Source of the DNA: Candidatus Aminicenantota bacterium
Lineage (GTDB): Bacteria > Acidobacteriota > Aminicenantia > UBA2199
DNA: 19,509 nucleotides
NCBI GenBank assembly: GCA_024644125.1
Contig: JAHELQ010000037.1
Coordinates: forward strand, 1-19,509
Reading direction: 5' to 3'
This document shows positions 1 through 9,200 of this stretch, in pieces; position 1 is the first letter of the stretch; the number at the start of each line of letters is the position of its first letter. The translations under genes and the position numbers were made by a program. The notes under the pieces were generated by a model that did not search any database, was not told the origin of the DNA, and worked only from the letters and a program-made list of their open reading frames with translations.

Positions 1-408
1 GTAGGAATGCGATGTCACTCCTACAAACACACCCACCTCTCCGCCGGCGGCGAAGGTCCCCATGGATTCACGCTCCAACGATTTTTTCGAATATCCGGCA
101 TCCTCAAACGTTTCCCAAACCGTTTCCAGGAACAAACGTTCCTGCGGATCCATCAATTCAGCTTCTTTAGGCGAGATATTAAAAAATATCGGATCGAACA
201 TAGCGACATCATCGATAAAACCACCCCATTTGCAATATATCTTACCCTCTTTTGCCTTTTCCGGATCGGGGTCGTAATAGGCCTGCCCATCCCACCGTTC
301 AGCCGGAATTTCAGTAACGCAGTCGCGGCCGGCGATGAGATTTTGCCAGAATTCCCGCAAAGAACCACTCCCGGGATATCGCCCGCCAAGGCCGATGATC
401 GCGACCTC
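1..408 (-). other. KS domain 6 (partial)
   Basis: This is the N-terminal third of a ketosynthase, from VAIIGLGGRYPG to GVFVGVT at the window edge. The active-site Cys and both His residues lie outside the window, so activity cannot be judged. It is closely similar to the matching part of KS2. Confidence 0.93.
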
Positions 409-2418
409 AAAATGGCCGTGATGACCGACGGCAGGCAACCGCCTGGAATTGTTTCCCAAAAAGAATGATTTTAATTCCGGCCATTCACCCGCCGGTGCCG
501 CAATATTTTCGCCAGGCGCGGCGGGAACCTGGAGGTCGAAAAACTCTTCCAACCGGGAGCGGAAGTTTTTTATAAAATATTCGGTCAACGTTTTAATAGT
601 TCGGCATTCAAATAAGAGCGTCCTGGAGAGTTTGCCAAAATCTCTTTCCATTCGCCCGTTGAACTGGTTTACGATAATGGAATCGATTCCATAGGTTTCA
701 AAACTTTCGAGCACATCGATTCGTTCCGCCGGTATTCTGGTTTCTTCCGATATGACACGTTTTAAATACTTTTCCGTCAATAGGACAAGTTTCTCAGAAG
801 GGGGGGCGCTGGTAATTACTTCCGGTCTTGAAGGACGGGAAACAGCGGTTCTCCCGGCTTTCCGCTCCAGAAACCGTTTGAATTTCGCTGAATTCGCATA
901 CACAGCGACACAATGGGGTAAGTTGGAACGATACGCTTCTTCAAGCGAAGCCGATCCGCACTCGCCGGGCATTGCCACAATCCCGATACTCTCATTCAAT
1001 CGAGCCAATTCATCCCGGGATATGCGCATACCGCCATCCCCCCACAACGACCAACCGATCGACAGACAGGGGCTGCCGGTTGATTGGGCGAAACAATCCA
1101 TAAACGCGTTGGCGTAGGCATAGTCGCTTTGCCCGGCGTTCCCGGTTGTACCTGCGATAGAGGAGCAAAGAATCAAAAAATCCAGAGCCTCCTCTTTTAA
1201 TACGTCATACAAATAGAGCGTCCCCTTCACCTTGGGCGCCAGGACCGCGGCCATCTGGTGAAAACCTTTGTTTACGAGTAACGAATCGAAGGTTACGCCG
1301 GCGCAATGAAATACGCCGTCAATCCGGCCGAATCTTTCCTTAACCGAGGCTACGAGAGTACGAACTCCCTTTTTTTCTGTAATATCGCTTTGTATATACA
1401 GAACCTCGCCGCCGTTTTGCCTGAGCAGTTCAATCGCTTTCCCGGTTTTTTCATCCGCGGCCCTGCGGCCGGTGAGCGCCAGTCGGACCGTTTTTTCCCT
1501 TGAAACCAGGTATTGGGAAAAATGAACGCCCAATGCGCCGGATCCTCCGGTCACCAGATAGACTCCCCCATCTTTCACCGGCAAAGCCTCCAGCGTCGAA
1601 AGGGTTGGCGAATACTCCCGTAGACGTTTAACCATTCTACGTCCTTGTTCCAGGCGAACCTCAAAATCAATCGCGCCATTTCTCGCAAATTCATCGAGAA
1701 TAGCCGCCGCATAATCCAGGCAATGTCCATTACGTAATTCGACGCATTGATAAACAAACAAGGGATTCTCCCGGAAAAGCGACCTAACAAACGCATGAAC
1801 CGCCTCATGTTGAGGCGCTGTATAGCCGCCTTTCGAAGAATGAATGAACAAGAGCTCGAGTCCATTGCCGGATGCTTGATTTATATACGCCTTTGTCAAA
1901 TGAAACAGGGAATAGATTCCTCTATCGAGGCAACACTCCAGTTCCTGGGTTGGGTACGAGCCGTCGTCGCCAGCCCACGAGTGAATGATCCGTGTCGGCA
2001 ACCGACGCCCGGCAGAGAGATTTCCGAGTAATTCCAGATAATGATCCGGCTTTTGAATATCTATCTCGAAGATATTGCCCTCTATCTCCCGAAACTCACC
2101 ACCCGGCCTCACCAGAACGACCCGCTCTTCACCCAGCCGGGATCGCAACCAATTGAACAAGGAATGATCGCTATCCAAAACCGCGTATATATGGCCATCG
2201 GATATCCCGGCCTCCGATGATTTTTCGTTGACCGGCTCAGTGGTATCCCAATAAGGATAATAGTAAAGCAACGACGCATCATGATCACACTTTTTTTCAG
2301 GCTCCGATTGCATTATTATGTCAGGTAGCGACGTAGTGTGAACCAGAGGCTCGACAGGATCAGAAGGACCAAGCCAATCCAATGGATTACTGCCCAATCG
2401 CAATTTGTTTTTTTTCAT
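1..2418 (-). CDS. Trans-AT modular polyketide synthase C (3' part outside window)
   Basis: An uninterrupted frame of 806 codons runs from ATG 2418 to the left edge. Residues 1-~46 belong to no catalytic domain and begin MKKNKLRLGSNPLDWLG. A full KR follows (~47-530): NADPH motif TGGSGALG at 290-297, Ser419/420 in LCSS, Tyr433 and Asn437 in QSDYAYAN, with the B-type Asp kept in TFD. An ACP has Ser580 in YGIDSI. KS6 starts at ~671 and is cut before its active-site Cys. Starting with a KR means this protein completes the module whose KS5 and DH* end PKS B. ATG 2418 is chosen because it follows the ParA stop by 2 nt and has AGAAGGA upstream. A run of eight A follows the ATG. Confidence 0.95.
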   Translation of the reverse strand, partial: MKKNKLRLGSNPLDWLGPSDPVEPLVHTTSLPDIIMQSEPEKKCDHDASLLYYYPYWDTTEPVNEKSSEAGISDGHIYAVLDSDHSLFNWLRSRLGEERVVLVRPGGEFREIEGNIFEIDIQKPDHYLELLGNLSAGRRLPTRIIHSWAGDDGSYPTQELECCLDRGIYSLFHLTKAYINQASGNGLELLFIHSSKGGYTAPQHEAVHAFVRSLFRENPLFVYQCVELRNGHCLDYAAAILDEFARNGAIDFEVRLEQGRRMVKRLREYSPTLSTLEALPVKDGGVYLVTGGSGALGVHFSQYLVSREKTVRLALTGRRAADEKTGKAIELLRQNGGEVLYIQSDITEKKGVRTLVASVKERFGRIDGVFHCAGVTFDSLLVNKGFHQMAAVLAPKVKGTLYLYDVLKEEALDFLILCSSIAGTTGNAGQSDYAYANAFMDCFAQSTGSPCLSIGWSLWGDGGMRISRDELARLNESIGIVAMPGECGSASLEEAYRSNLPHCVAVYANSAKFKRFLERKAGRTAVSRPSRPEVITSAPPSEKLVLLTEKYLKRVISEETRIPAERIDVLESFETYGIDSIIVNQFNGRMERDFGKLSRTLLFECRTIKTLTEYFIKNFRSRLEEFFDLQVPAAPGENIAAPAGEWPELKSFFLGNNSRRLPAVGHHGHFEVAIIGLGGRYPGSGSLREFWQNLIAGRDCVTEIPAERWDGQAYYDPDPEKAKEGKIYCKWGGFIDDVAMFDPIFFNISPKEAELMDPQERLFLETVWETFEDAGYSKKSLERESMGTFAAGGEVGVFVGVTSHSY
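555..800 (-). other. ACP domain 7
   Basis: This carrier domain has an intact site in YGIDSI (Ser580). It ends in a helical tail (EYFIKNFRSRLEEF) like that of ACP2. It completes the split KS5 module and delivers the chain to KS6. Confidence 0.93.
830..2280 (-). other. KR domain 3 (N-terminal of PKS C)
   Basis: This is a complete ketoreductase with structural and catalytic subdomains. Ser419/420, Tyr433, Asn437 and the lysine of PKVKGT are present. It should reduce the beta-ketone formed by KS5 of PKS B in a module shared by two proteins. With DH* apparently dead, the expected outcome is a retained hydroxyl of B-type configuration. Confidence 0.93.
2280..2418 (-). other. Basic N-terminal extension of PKS C
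   Basis: This ~46-residue segment precedes the KR structural subdomain, which begins near LLYYYPYW. It opens with a basic stretch and an LG...LDWLG motif, then turns polar and acidic. It resembles neither a known PKS docking domain nor part of the KR. Its possible relation to ParB N-terminal peptides is treated as a finding. Confidence 0.6.
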
Positions 2419-2420
2419 GG

Positions 2421-3182
2421 CTAGACGATCCTTCTTTCAACAATTTCCTGGCAAAGATTGAAATAATCGAGGGCCCCCGGGCTCTCCGGGCGGTAGGAAT
2501 AAATATCCTGCCCGAAACTCGGGGCCTCGGCCAGAGCGACATTTTTGCGGATAAAGGTATTGAACAGCTTTTGCTGAAAATAACCGCGCACACTCTCCAC
2601 CACTTCCCGCTGAAGATTTTGTCGCGAATCGAAAAGGGTGACGACAACACCTGCGATTTCAAGGTTGGAATTAAAACGCTTTTTAACCAATTCAACCGTT
2701 TGCACCAGATACTTCACCCCCTCCAACGGCAAATATTCCGCTTGAATCGGAACAATGACCTCATCAGCCGCTATCAGAGCATTCCAGGTGAGCAAGCCCA
2801 GCGTGGGCGCGCAATCCAAAATAATGCAATCATACTGTTCTTTTGCCGGCTGGATCGCTTCCTTCAATAAAAATTCGCGACCGGGAGTGGACGACAATTC
2901 GCTCTCCGCCCCGGACAGCGCGATGGAAGAGGGCACAATCTCGATGCCGTCCCGGATTGCGACGGAATCCAACAATTCCGCCCTGCCGCCAAGAACATCA
3001 AAGATAGTTCTGGCGAAGGTTTGATTTTTAAATCCCGAGGCGGAGGTCAAATTGGCCTGGGGATCCATATCTATCATAAGAATTTTTTTTCCTGAATTAC
3101 TCAACCCGACGCCCACATTCAGAGCAGTTGTGGTTTTTCCAACGCCGCCCTTTTGATTGGTTATTGCGATTACTTTTCCCAT
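2421..3182 (-). CDS. ParA/Soj-family ATPase embedded in the PKS operon
   Basis: This complete 253-residue P-loop ATPase belongs to the small (Soj-type) ParA group without an N-terminal helix-turn-helix. The deviant Walker A is KGGVGKTT (signature Lys11, Lys16), Walker A' is MIDMDPQANLT (Asp40), and Walker B is IILDCAP (Asp123). The C-terminal part has the Soj pattern DSRQNLQREV, then IRKNVALAEAPSFGQ. Family members dimerise on ATP, bind DNA non-specifically and position chromosomes, plasmids or protein assemblies through a partner that stimulates ATP hydrolysis. No ParB is in the window. The gene lies 30 nt after PKS B and 2 nt before PKS C, so it is co-expressed with both halves of a split PKS module. 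A role in placing the PKS complex is inferred; a plain partition gene caught in the operon is the alternative. Confidence 0.96.
   Translation of the reverse strand: MGKVIAITNQKGGVGKTTTALNVGVGLSNSGKKILMIDMDPQANLTSASGFKNQTFARTIFDVLGGRAELLDSVAIRDGIEIVPSSIALSGAESELSSTPGREFLLKEAIQPAKEQYDCIILDCAPTLGLLTWNALIAADEVIVPIQAEYLPLEGVKYLVQTVELVKKRFNSNLEIAGVVVTLFDSRQNLQREVVESVRGYFQQKLFNTFIRKNVALAEAPSFGQDIYSYRPESPGALDYFNLCQEIVERRIV
2429..2435 (-). promoter_or_regulatory. Ribosome binding site of PKS C, within the ParA gene
   Basis: AGAAGGA on the minus strand lies 10 nt before the ATG at 2418 and inside the last codons of the ParA gene. With only CC between the ParA stop codon and this ATG, PKS C translation is probably coupled to that of ParA. 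Confidence 0.75.
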
Positions 3183-3188
3183 TGATAA

Positions 3189-3197
3189 CCTCTCTCC
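3189..3197 (-). promoter_or_regulatory. Ribosome binding site of the ParA gene
   Basis: GGAGAGAGG on the minus strand ends 6 nt before the ATG at 3182 and lies within the 30-nt gap after the PKS B stop. The gap shows no inverted repeat or promoter-like sequence, so the ParA gene should be translated from the PKS message. Confidence 0.85.
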
Positions 3198-3212
3198 GAT
3201 AATTTGATCTAT

Positions 3213-6200
3213 TTATTGAAGAACCGGCGTTTGTCGCCGCACACGCGCATCGTCCGGCCGCATCGCTAGATTCTTCACAAACACGATAATTTCATCTTTT
3301 TCCGAGAATACCGCGATATCATAAAAACCCGGACCAAAACCGGAATGTCCGCCGTTCTTGTATGTTAGCCTCATACTTACATTTCCAGCAGGAACGCCCT
3401 TAAATTGCATTTTTTCAAGAGATAGCGGATAGAGCGGGGCGATATTCCCGTTGTCACGACTGTGTTCCGCAAGAATCGTCATTACGCTCGCGATCCCTTT
3501 CAGCAGATCGCCTCCCGATAAACAATCGGTCTGATCTTTCGGCCTATCCATCGGGAAAAAAAATCTGGCAAAGGCTTCAGTCCCGTTCCGCCGGATTTCT
3601 TTCAAGAATGCGCCGTTTTCCCCTGATTGAAGATGTTTACCTTCGGACAAAAGAATGTTTTTCGACACTGGAGATGCCGTAAGCGGGAGTTTTGAATCAT
3701 CGCCGTCGTCACCGAACACGAGATGCCCCTGGACAAAAACCACACAATGTTCAGCCTGCTGACCGTTATTCACCTCAAAATCCATGCCGTCCGTCGTCAG
3801 TTGGAGATCGACGAAAAATTCCGGTAGGGAATCGGACCGGAATACCGGCCGCCCCCAGGACACGTTCTCGATTTGCCTTACCGGCGAGCCATAGGATAAC
3901 CCGCCCGCCGCCCGCGCCGCTTCAAGAAAAAACAAGCCAGGTACATGCTTTTTTCCACCCCTATTGACATAACATGACGAATCGATATTCAGCCTTCCGG
4001 TCACTCCATTTTCATAAAGATTTCCCGAAAGATGTTCGATCAAAGGCAAAGACCGCGGTATGTCACGGGGAACCGCCCGCCAATACCGTTCGCGGGCGAA
4101 CGGATAAGCAGGCATGGAAATCCTCTTAAAATCGGTCCGCTTGAAAAAAAATTTCCAATCGGGAGAAAACCCCCTCATATACAAATCAGCCAATTCCACC
4201 AACTTCGCTTTATATATATCCCTATCCCCCTCTGAAAACTCCCAATCCGCCAATTCCCGCACAAGATGCTCTCCTTGCGGACCGGAGGTGGTCTTGCAGG
4301 AAAAAAACCCTTCGGCTATTTTTTTCTCCAATTGCCGGCCAAGATCAGGAATATCTTGAATGACACAAGCGAACCGGTAAGGGAAATGGGCCCGCCCCGC
4401 CAATAAGGTGAAGCTGGTGTCGCCCGCCGAATGCTCTGCCCCTCTGCCCCGGATCCAGGCCAACAGATCGCAGGCTCTGGTTTCGAGCGCTTCGGAGGTT
4501 TTGGCGGAAATGGCGATCAGATAGCAACGCTCCTCCCGTAGCGCAGCCGGACCCGCCGTTGCCGGAAACTCTTCCAGGACAATGTGAGCGTTGGTCCCGC
4601 TAAATCCAAACGAAGACACCGCAGCGATCCTGGAACTCCCCGGCTCCAAAGCCCACTCTTGAAACGTTGTATTGACATAAAAAGGGCTTTCGTCAAAATC
4701 AAAGTGTTCGTTGGGAGATTGATAATGAAGCGTCGGAACCAGTTGTCGGTGAGAAAGACACAACAAGACCTTGATGAAGCCCGCGATTCCCGCCGCAGCT
4801 AGACTGTGCCCGATATTGGACTTCACCGACCCGATGGCGCAGAATCGTTTTTTCTCAGTGTACCGCCCGAACGCTTGATTCAAGGCTTCAAGCTCGATTG
4901 GATCGCCCAGCTTTGTCCCGGTGCCATGGGCTTCGATGTAACCGATATGTTCAGGGCGAATTCCAAACCGGTCATAGGTCGAGGTTTCCAGCCGCACTTG
5001 CGATTCCATACTGGGGGCCGTGATACCGTTGGTCTGGCCATCCTGGTTAATACCTGAAGCGACAATCACGCCATAAACATGATCCCGGTCTTCGACGGCG
5101 TGCGCCAGAGGTTTCAACACCGCGACTCCGACTCCCTCCGCGGGAACCAAACCGTCCGCCTCATTGTCAAACACCTTGCACCTGCCATTGGGAGACAATA
5201 AATCCGCTTTCCCCACCATAATATGCATCGCCGGAGTAGTCATGATGTTGACTCCTCCGGCCAACGCCATATCGCTTTCGCCATTGGCAATGCTGGCACA
5301 GGCGAGGTGAACCGCCACCAACGACGATGAACATGCTGTATCAACCGCGATATTCGGCCCCAACAGATTTAAGAAATAGGAAATCCTACCGGATAGGATT
5401 GAATTAATGGAACCGAGCAGCGAATAGGTATTCAATTCATGATCAAGCGACATGGTATTCAAGGAATAATCCCCGGGACCAACGCCGACAAACACTCCGC
5501 ACTTCACTCCCGACAAATCCAGAGGTGAATACCCGGCGTCTTCAATGGCCTTCCAGGATTCTTCTAGAAACAACCGTTGCTGGGGATCCATCAATTCCGC
5601 TTCCATAGGCGTAATATTGAAGAAGAGAGGATCGAAGCAGTCGATCTGCGGCAAAAAACCCGTCCACCTGCTATTGGTCTTGTTGACAGCCGCGATATCG
5701 GGGTCGTAGAAGCAGTCGATATCCCAACGTTCGCCGGGAATTTCCGTGATACTATCGACTCCGGCTGAAAGATTATCCCAGAACCGCCGGATATCGGAGG
5801 CTCCGGGGAAACGCCCGGATATACCAATGACAGCGATATTCAATCGCTCATTGTCAATACCTGATTCCGTGTGATCATCCGGCGCGAATTCCAGCGCCAC
5901 CTTTCCGATGCTTTTTCGCGACGCCAGATATTCAAGGGCCTCTGTAACCCGGCCGGCGTCATAACTCTTGAATACAATGGGAGTGATCACCTGTCGAGCT
6001 GCCATGTCAACCATTGTCTCCAAATACTTCCGCACTCTCCCATAATTCCGCCACAGTTTTCGTAAATCGATACTATGAAACGATTGATTACCTGTCATAT
6101 TGGAAAAATCAAGCTTTTGTGACGCCCGTAATCCAGCCACCGCGATTTCCAGATACCGTCCCTCTTCCGCCAGGCAATCGATACCTTTTTGAATGGCTTC

Positions 6201-9200
6201 GCCCGACAATGTATTCAAAACAATATCGACACCGCGGTTGCCGCTGAATTCCATTACCCTCTTTAAAAAATCCTCTTCGATGTGATTGATAGTAAAATCA
6301 ACGCCGATACGTTTTAGATAGTCCAGTTTTTCATTGGAACTGGCAGTGCCGTACACAACTGCGCCCCTTCCTTTGGCCAATTGAACTGCCATCAATCCGA
6401 CAGCGCCGGCGGCGCTCTGGATCAACACATGCTCGCCCGGTTGCAACCTGCCTATTTCATACAAACAATAATAGGCCGTCACAAACGCGTCGGGAAAGCC
6501 GCACATATCCCGGAAACCGACATTATCCGGTTTGTGGACCACGAGACTTTCATGGGTATTGATATATTCCGCGTGCCCACCAAGGGAAAAACCCGTCAAT
6601 GCCACCACCCTGTCCCCTTCGCGGAACCGTGTGACGCCGCGACCGGCGCGGACAACGATACCCGCCGCCTGAAAACCAGCCACATACGGATAATCCGGCA
6701 TCGTTGGGTAGAGCCCCTGCACGCACAGAATATCCGCGAAATTCAGCGCAGAGGCGACAACTTTTACTTGAACTTCAGAATCGCCGGGCAAGGGAACCGC
6801 AATCTCTTTTAACCCGACGCCATTGATATCACCAACGCCTTCGATCAACAATCCGCGGCATTTTATTTGGTTCGAGGACGTGATTGCCGCGTGTGACGGC
6901 GACGAATGCGCTCTTTCCGGCCAGGCACTTATTTTCCCTGTCATCCCCGCTAAATACCCTCCCATGGAAGCGACGGTGGAGTGATCGTATAAGACCGTGG
7001 CCTTCAGGTTGACGCCGAATGTGGCATTCAATTTTTTAATGAATTCCACGCCGAGAATCGAATCCAGTCCCAATTCCGAAAACCGTTTACCATCTTGAAT
7101 ATCGGACGGGGGAATAGCCAGAACGCCTGCCAGCAGTTCTCTTACCAGAGCTTTATCATCAATAGTGCGGTCCGATACCACGCTGCCGGATACCGGCGAC
7201 AAAGGTTTTTTTTCCTCAAACGAATCGATCCAATATCGTTTGCGGGAAAAAGGATAGGTGGGGAGAGGAATTTTCCCGGGAGAGCCCTTAGGGTACAACC
7301 GATTCCAATCCACTGGATTCCCCCCGACCCAGAGTTCCGCCATTTGGGCCGGATCATCGCCGGCGACATTTTCCGGAAGGAATCGAGCCGCTAATTGATC
7401 GTCCGGTATACTTCCGCGGAAAACCTTCCCGGCGTGAGCATGTTCATCGCAAAAAGCCACCAGCTCTTCGCGTAGATCATCGTTCGAATCCACTATCAAA
7501 GCCAGACGCTCATTCATCGCCTCCCTGCCGGTCTGTAGTGTGTAAGCCAACCGGGCAATATTGACCGGATTTCTGGAGAGAAACTCCAGAAGGCGCTTCG
7601 CATAAACCGTAAGAACCCGGGAATTTCCAGCCGAGAGAACGATAACATGCGTGCGCCGTTCGGAATAATCAACCGGCGGAGTGGGCGCTCGATATTCTTC
7701 GACGATCATATGGGCGTTGGCGCCCCCGGCTCCGAAGGAATTGATGGCTGCCCGCCGTAGTCGACCCACGGACGTTCCGTTTGCTTCGACTGCCGGCCTC
7801 TCCCACGTCGCCAATTCCCGCTGTAAGCGAAATGGAGTGCCTTCCAACACAATGCCGGGATTTAATGGTTCGGCGTTGATGGACGGCACAATCGTTCGAT
7901 GATGTAATTGCAATAAAATTTTAGTCAACTGGGCAATGCCCGCAGCGGCCTCCAGATGCCCTAGATTGGCTTTTACAGAACCGATAGCGCAATATCCCTG
8001 CTGCTTTGCCCCGCGTTCAAACACCTTTAGCAACCCGTCGATTTCAGCCCTGTCACCCACCGGGGAACCGGTGGCGGAAACCTCTACATAGCTGATTCCC
8101 TCAGGATGTATTCCGGTTTTCTCCAACACCTCTTCAATCAATTCAGCCTGGGCATCCGCGTTGGGCAATGTAAAACCTTCGGTTCTCCCGCCGTGATTGA
8201 TCGCGCTGCCGCGAATGACGCCATAGATATGATCGCCATTCTTCTCCGCCGCGTCAAGGGATCTCAACAAAATCGCACCTACGCCCTCTCCCGGTATATA
8301 GCCGTCGCCGTCTCCCAGACTCCTGCTTTTATCGCCGCTTCCCAATAGACCGATATCTTTCAACACTAAATATTTACCCGGGTGAAGACTCAGATTCACT
8401 CCGCCGGCGATCGCGATTTCGCACCCGCCGGACCGGATACTGTCGCACGCCATATGAACCGCCGACAGCGAGGAGGAGCAAGCGGTATCGACAGCGACGC
8501 TAGGTCCCTTGAAATTGAAAAAATAGGAACACCGGTTTACGATAGACCAATACGACATATTGGACAACGACTCTCCGATCCGGTCTTCCCTGGCCAACCA
8601 ACCATACTGGTTGTACATGCAGCCGATAAAAATACCCGCCCGTTTGCGCTTCGCCTGCAACTCATCGACTGCTTCCCTGGTGTACCCGGCATCCTCCAGA
8701 GTATGCCACACGGTTTCGAGCATCAAGCGAACCTGGGGATCCATGGTTGCGGCTTCTCTGGGAGAAATAGCGAAGAACAACGGATCGAACAATTCCACGC
8801 CGTCGATGAATCCGCCCCATTTGCTATATGCTTTTCCCGGCACATCTTTTTCCGGGTCATAGTATTCACGGTAATCCCATCTTTCCGGCGGAATTTCAGT
8901 AATACAATTCCTGCCCCACTTCAAGTTTTCCCAGAAAGTCCCAATATCACCGGCCGCCGGATAGCGGCCACTCATGCCGATAACAGCGATGGCGCCTTCG
9001 GCAGGGGGATTAGGGGGATGTTGAAATAAATCATCCTGATAATGCGCCAAAATATAATCCGCCAGTTCCGATGGGTCCTGAAAATTCTCCAGGACATCGG
9101 CTGGCAAGCTGCCCACCAGAAGTTCCATGCGCCGAAGCAGACTCTGCGAATCGCCATCTTCCGCCTCTCCAACCTCGATATCGGCCAATGGGGCGCGACC

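Noticed and set aside
2387..2695. Minus-strand frame of 102 codons overlapping ParA
   Set aside because: It is an out-of-frame shadow of the ParA gene; the ParA frame explains the sequence fully.
2382..2870. Plus-strand open frame of 162 codons opposite the ParA gene
   Set aside because: It is antisense to a well-conserved ParA coding sequence and its translation shows no family features.
3183..3212. Gap between PKS B and ParA considered for a promoter or terminator
   Set aside because: The 30 nt hold a Shine-Dalgarno sequence but no inverted repeat with a T run and no convincing -35/-10 pair.
8382..9029. Open frame of 215 codons on the plus strand
   Set aside because: It lies antisense to the KS4 and linker coding sequence of PKS B, has no recognisable protein features or ribosome binding site, and such shadow frames occur across the whole window.
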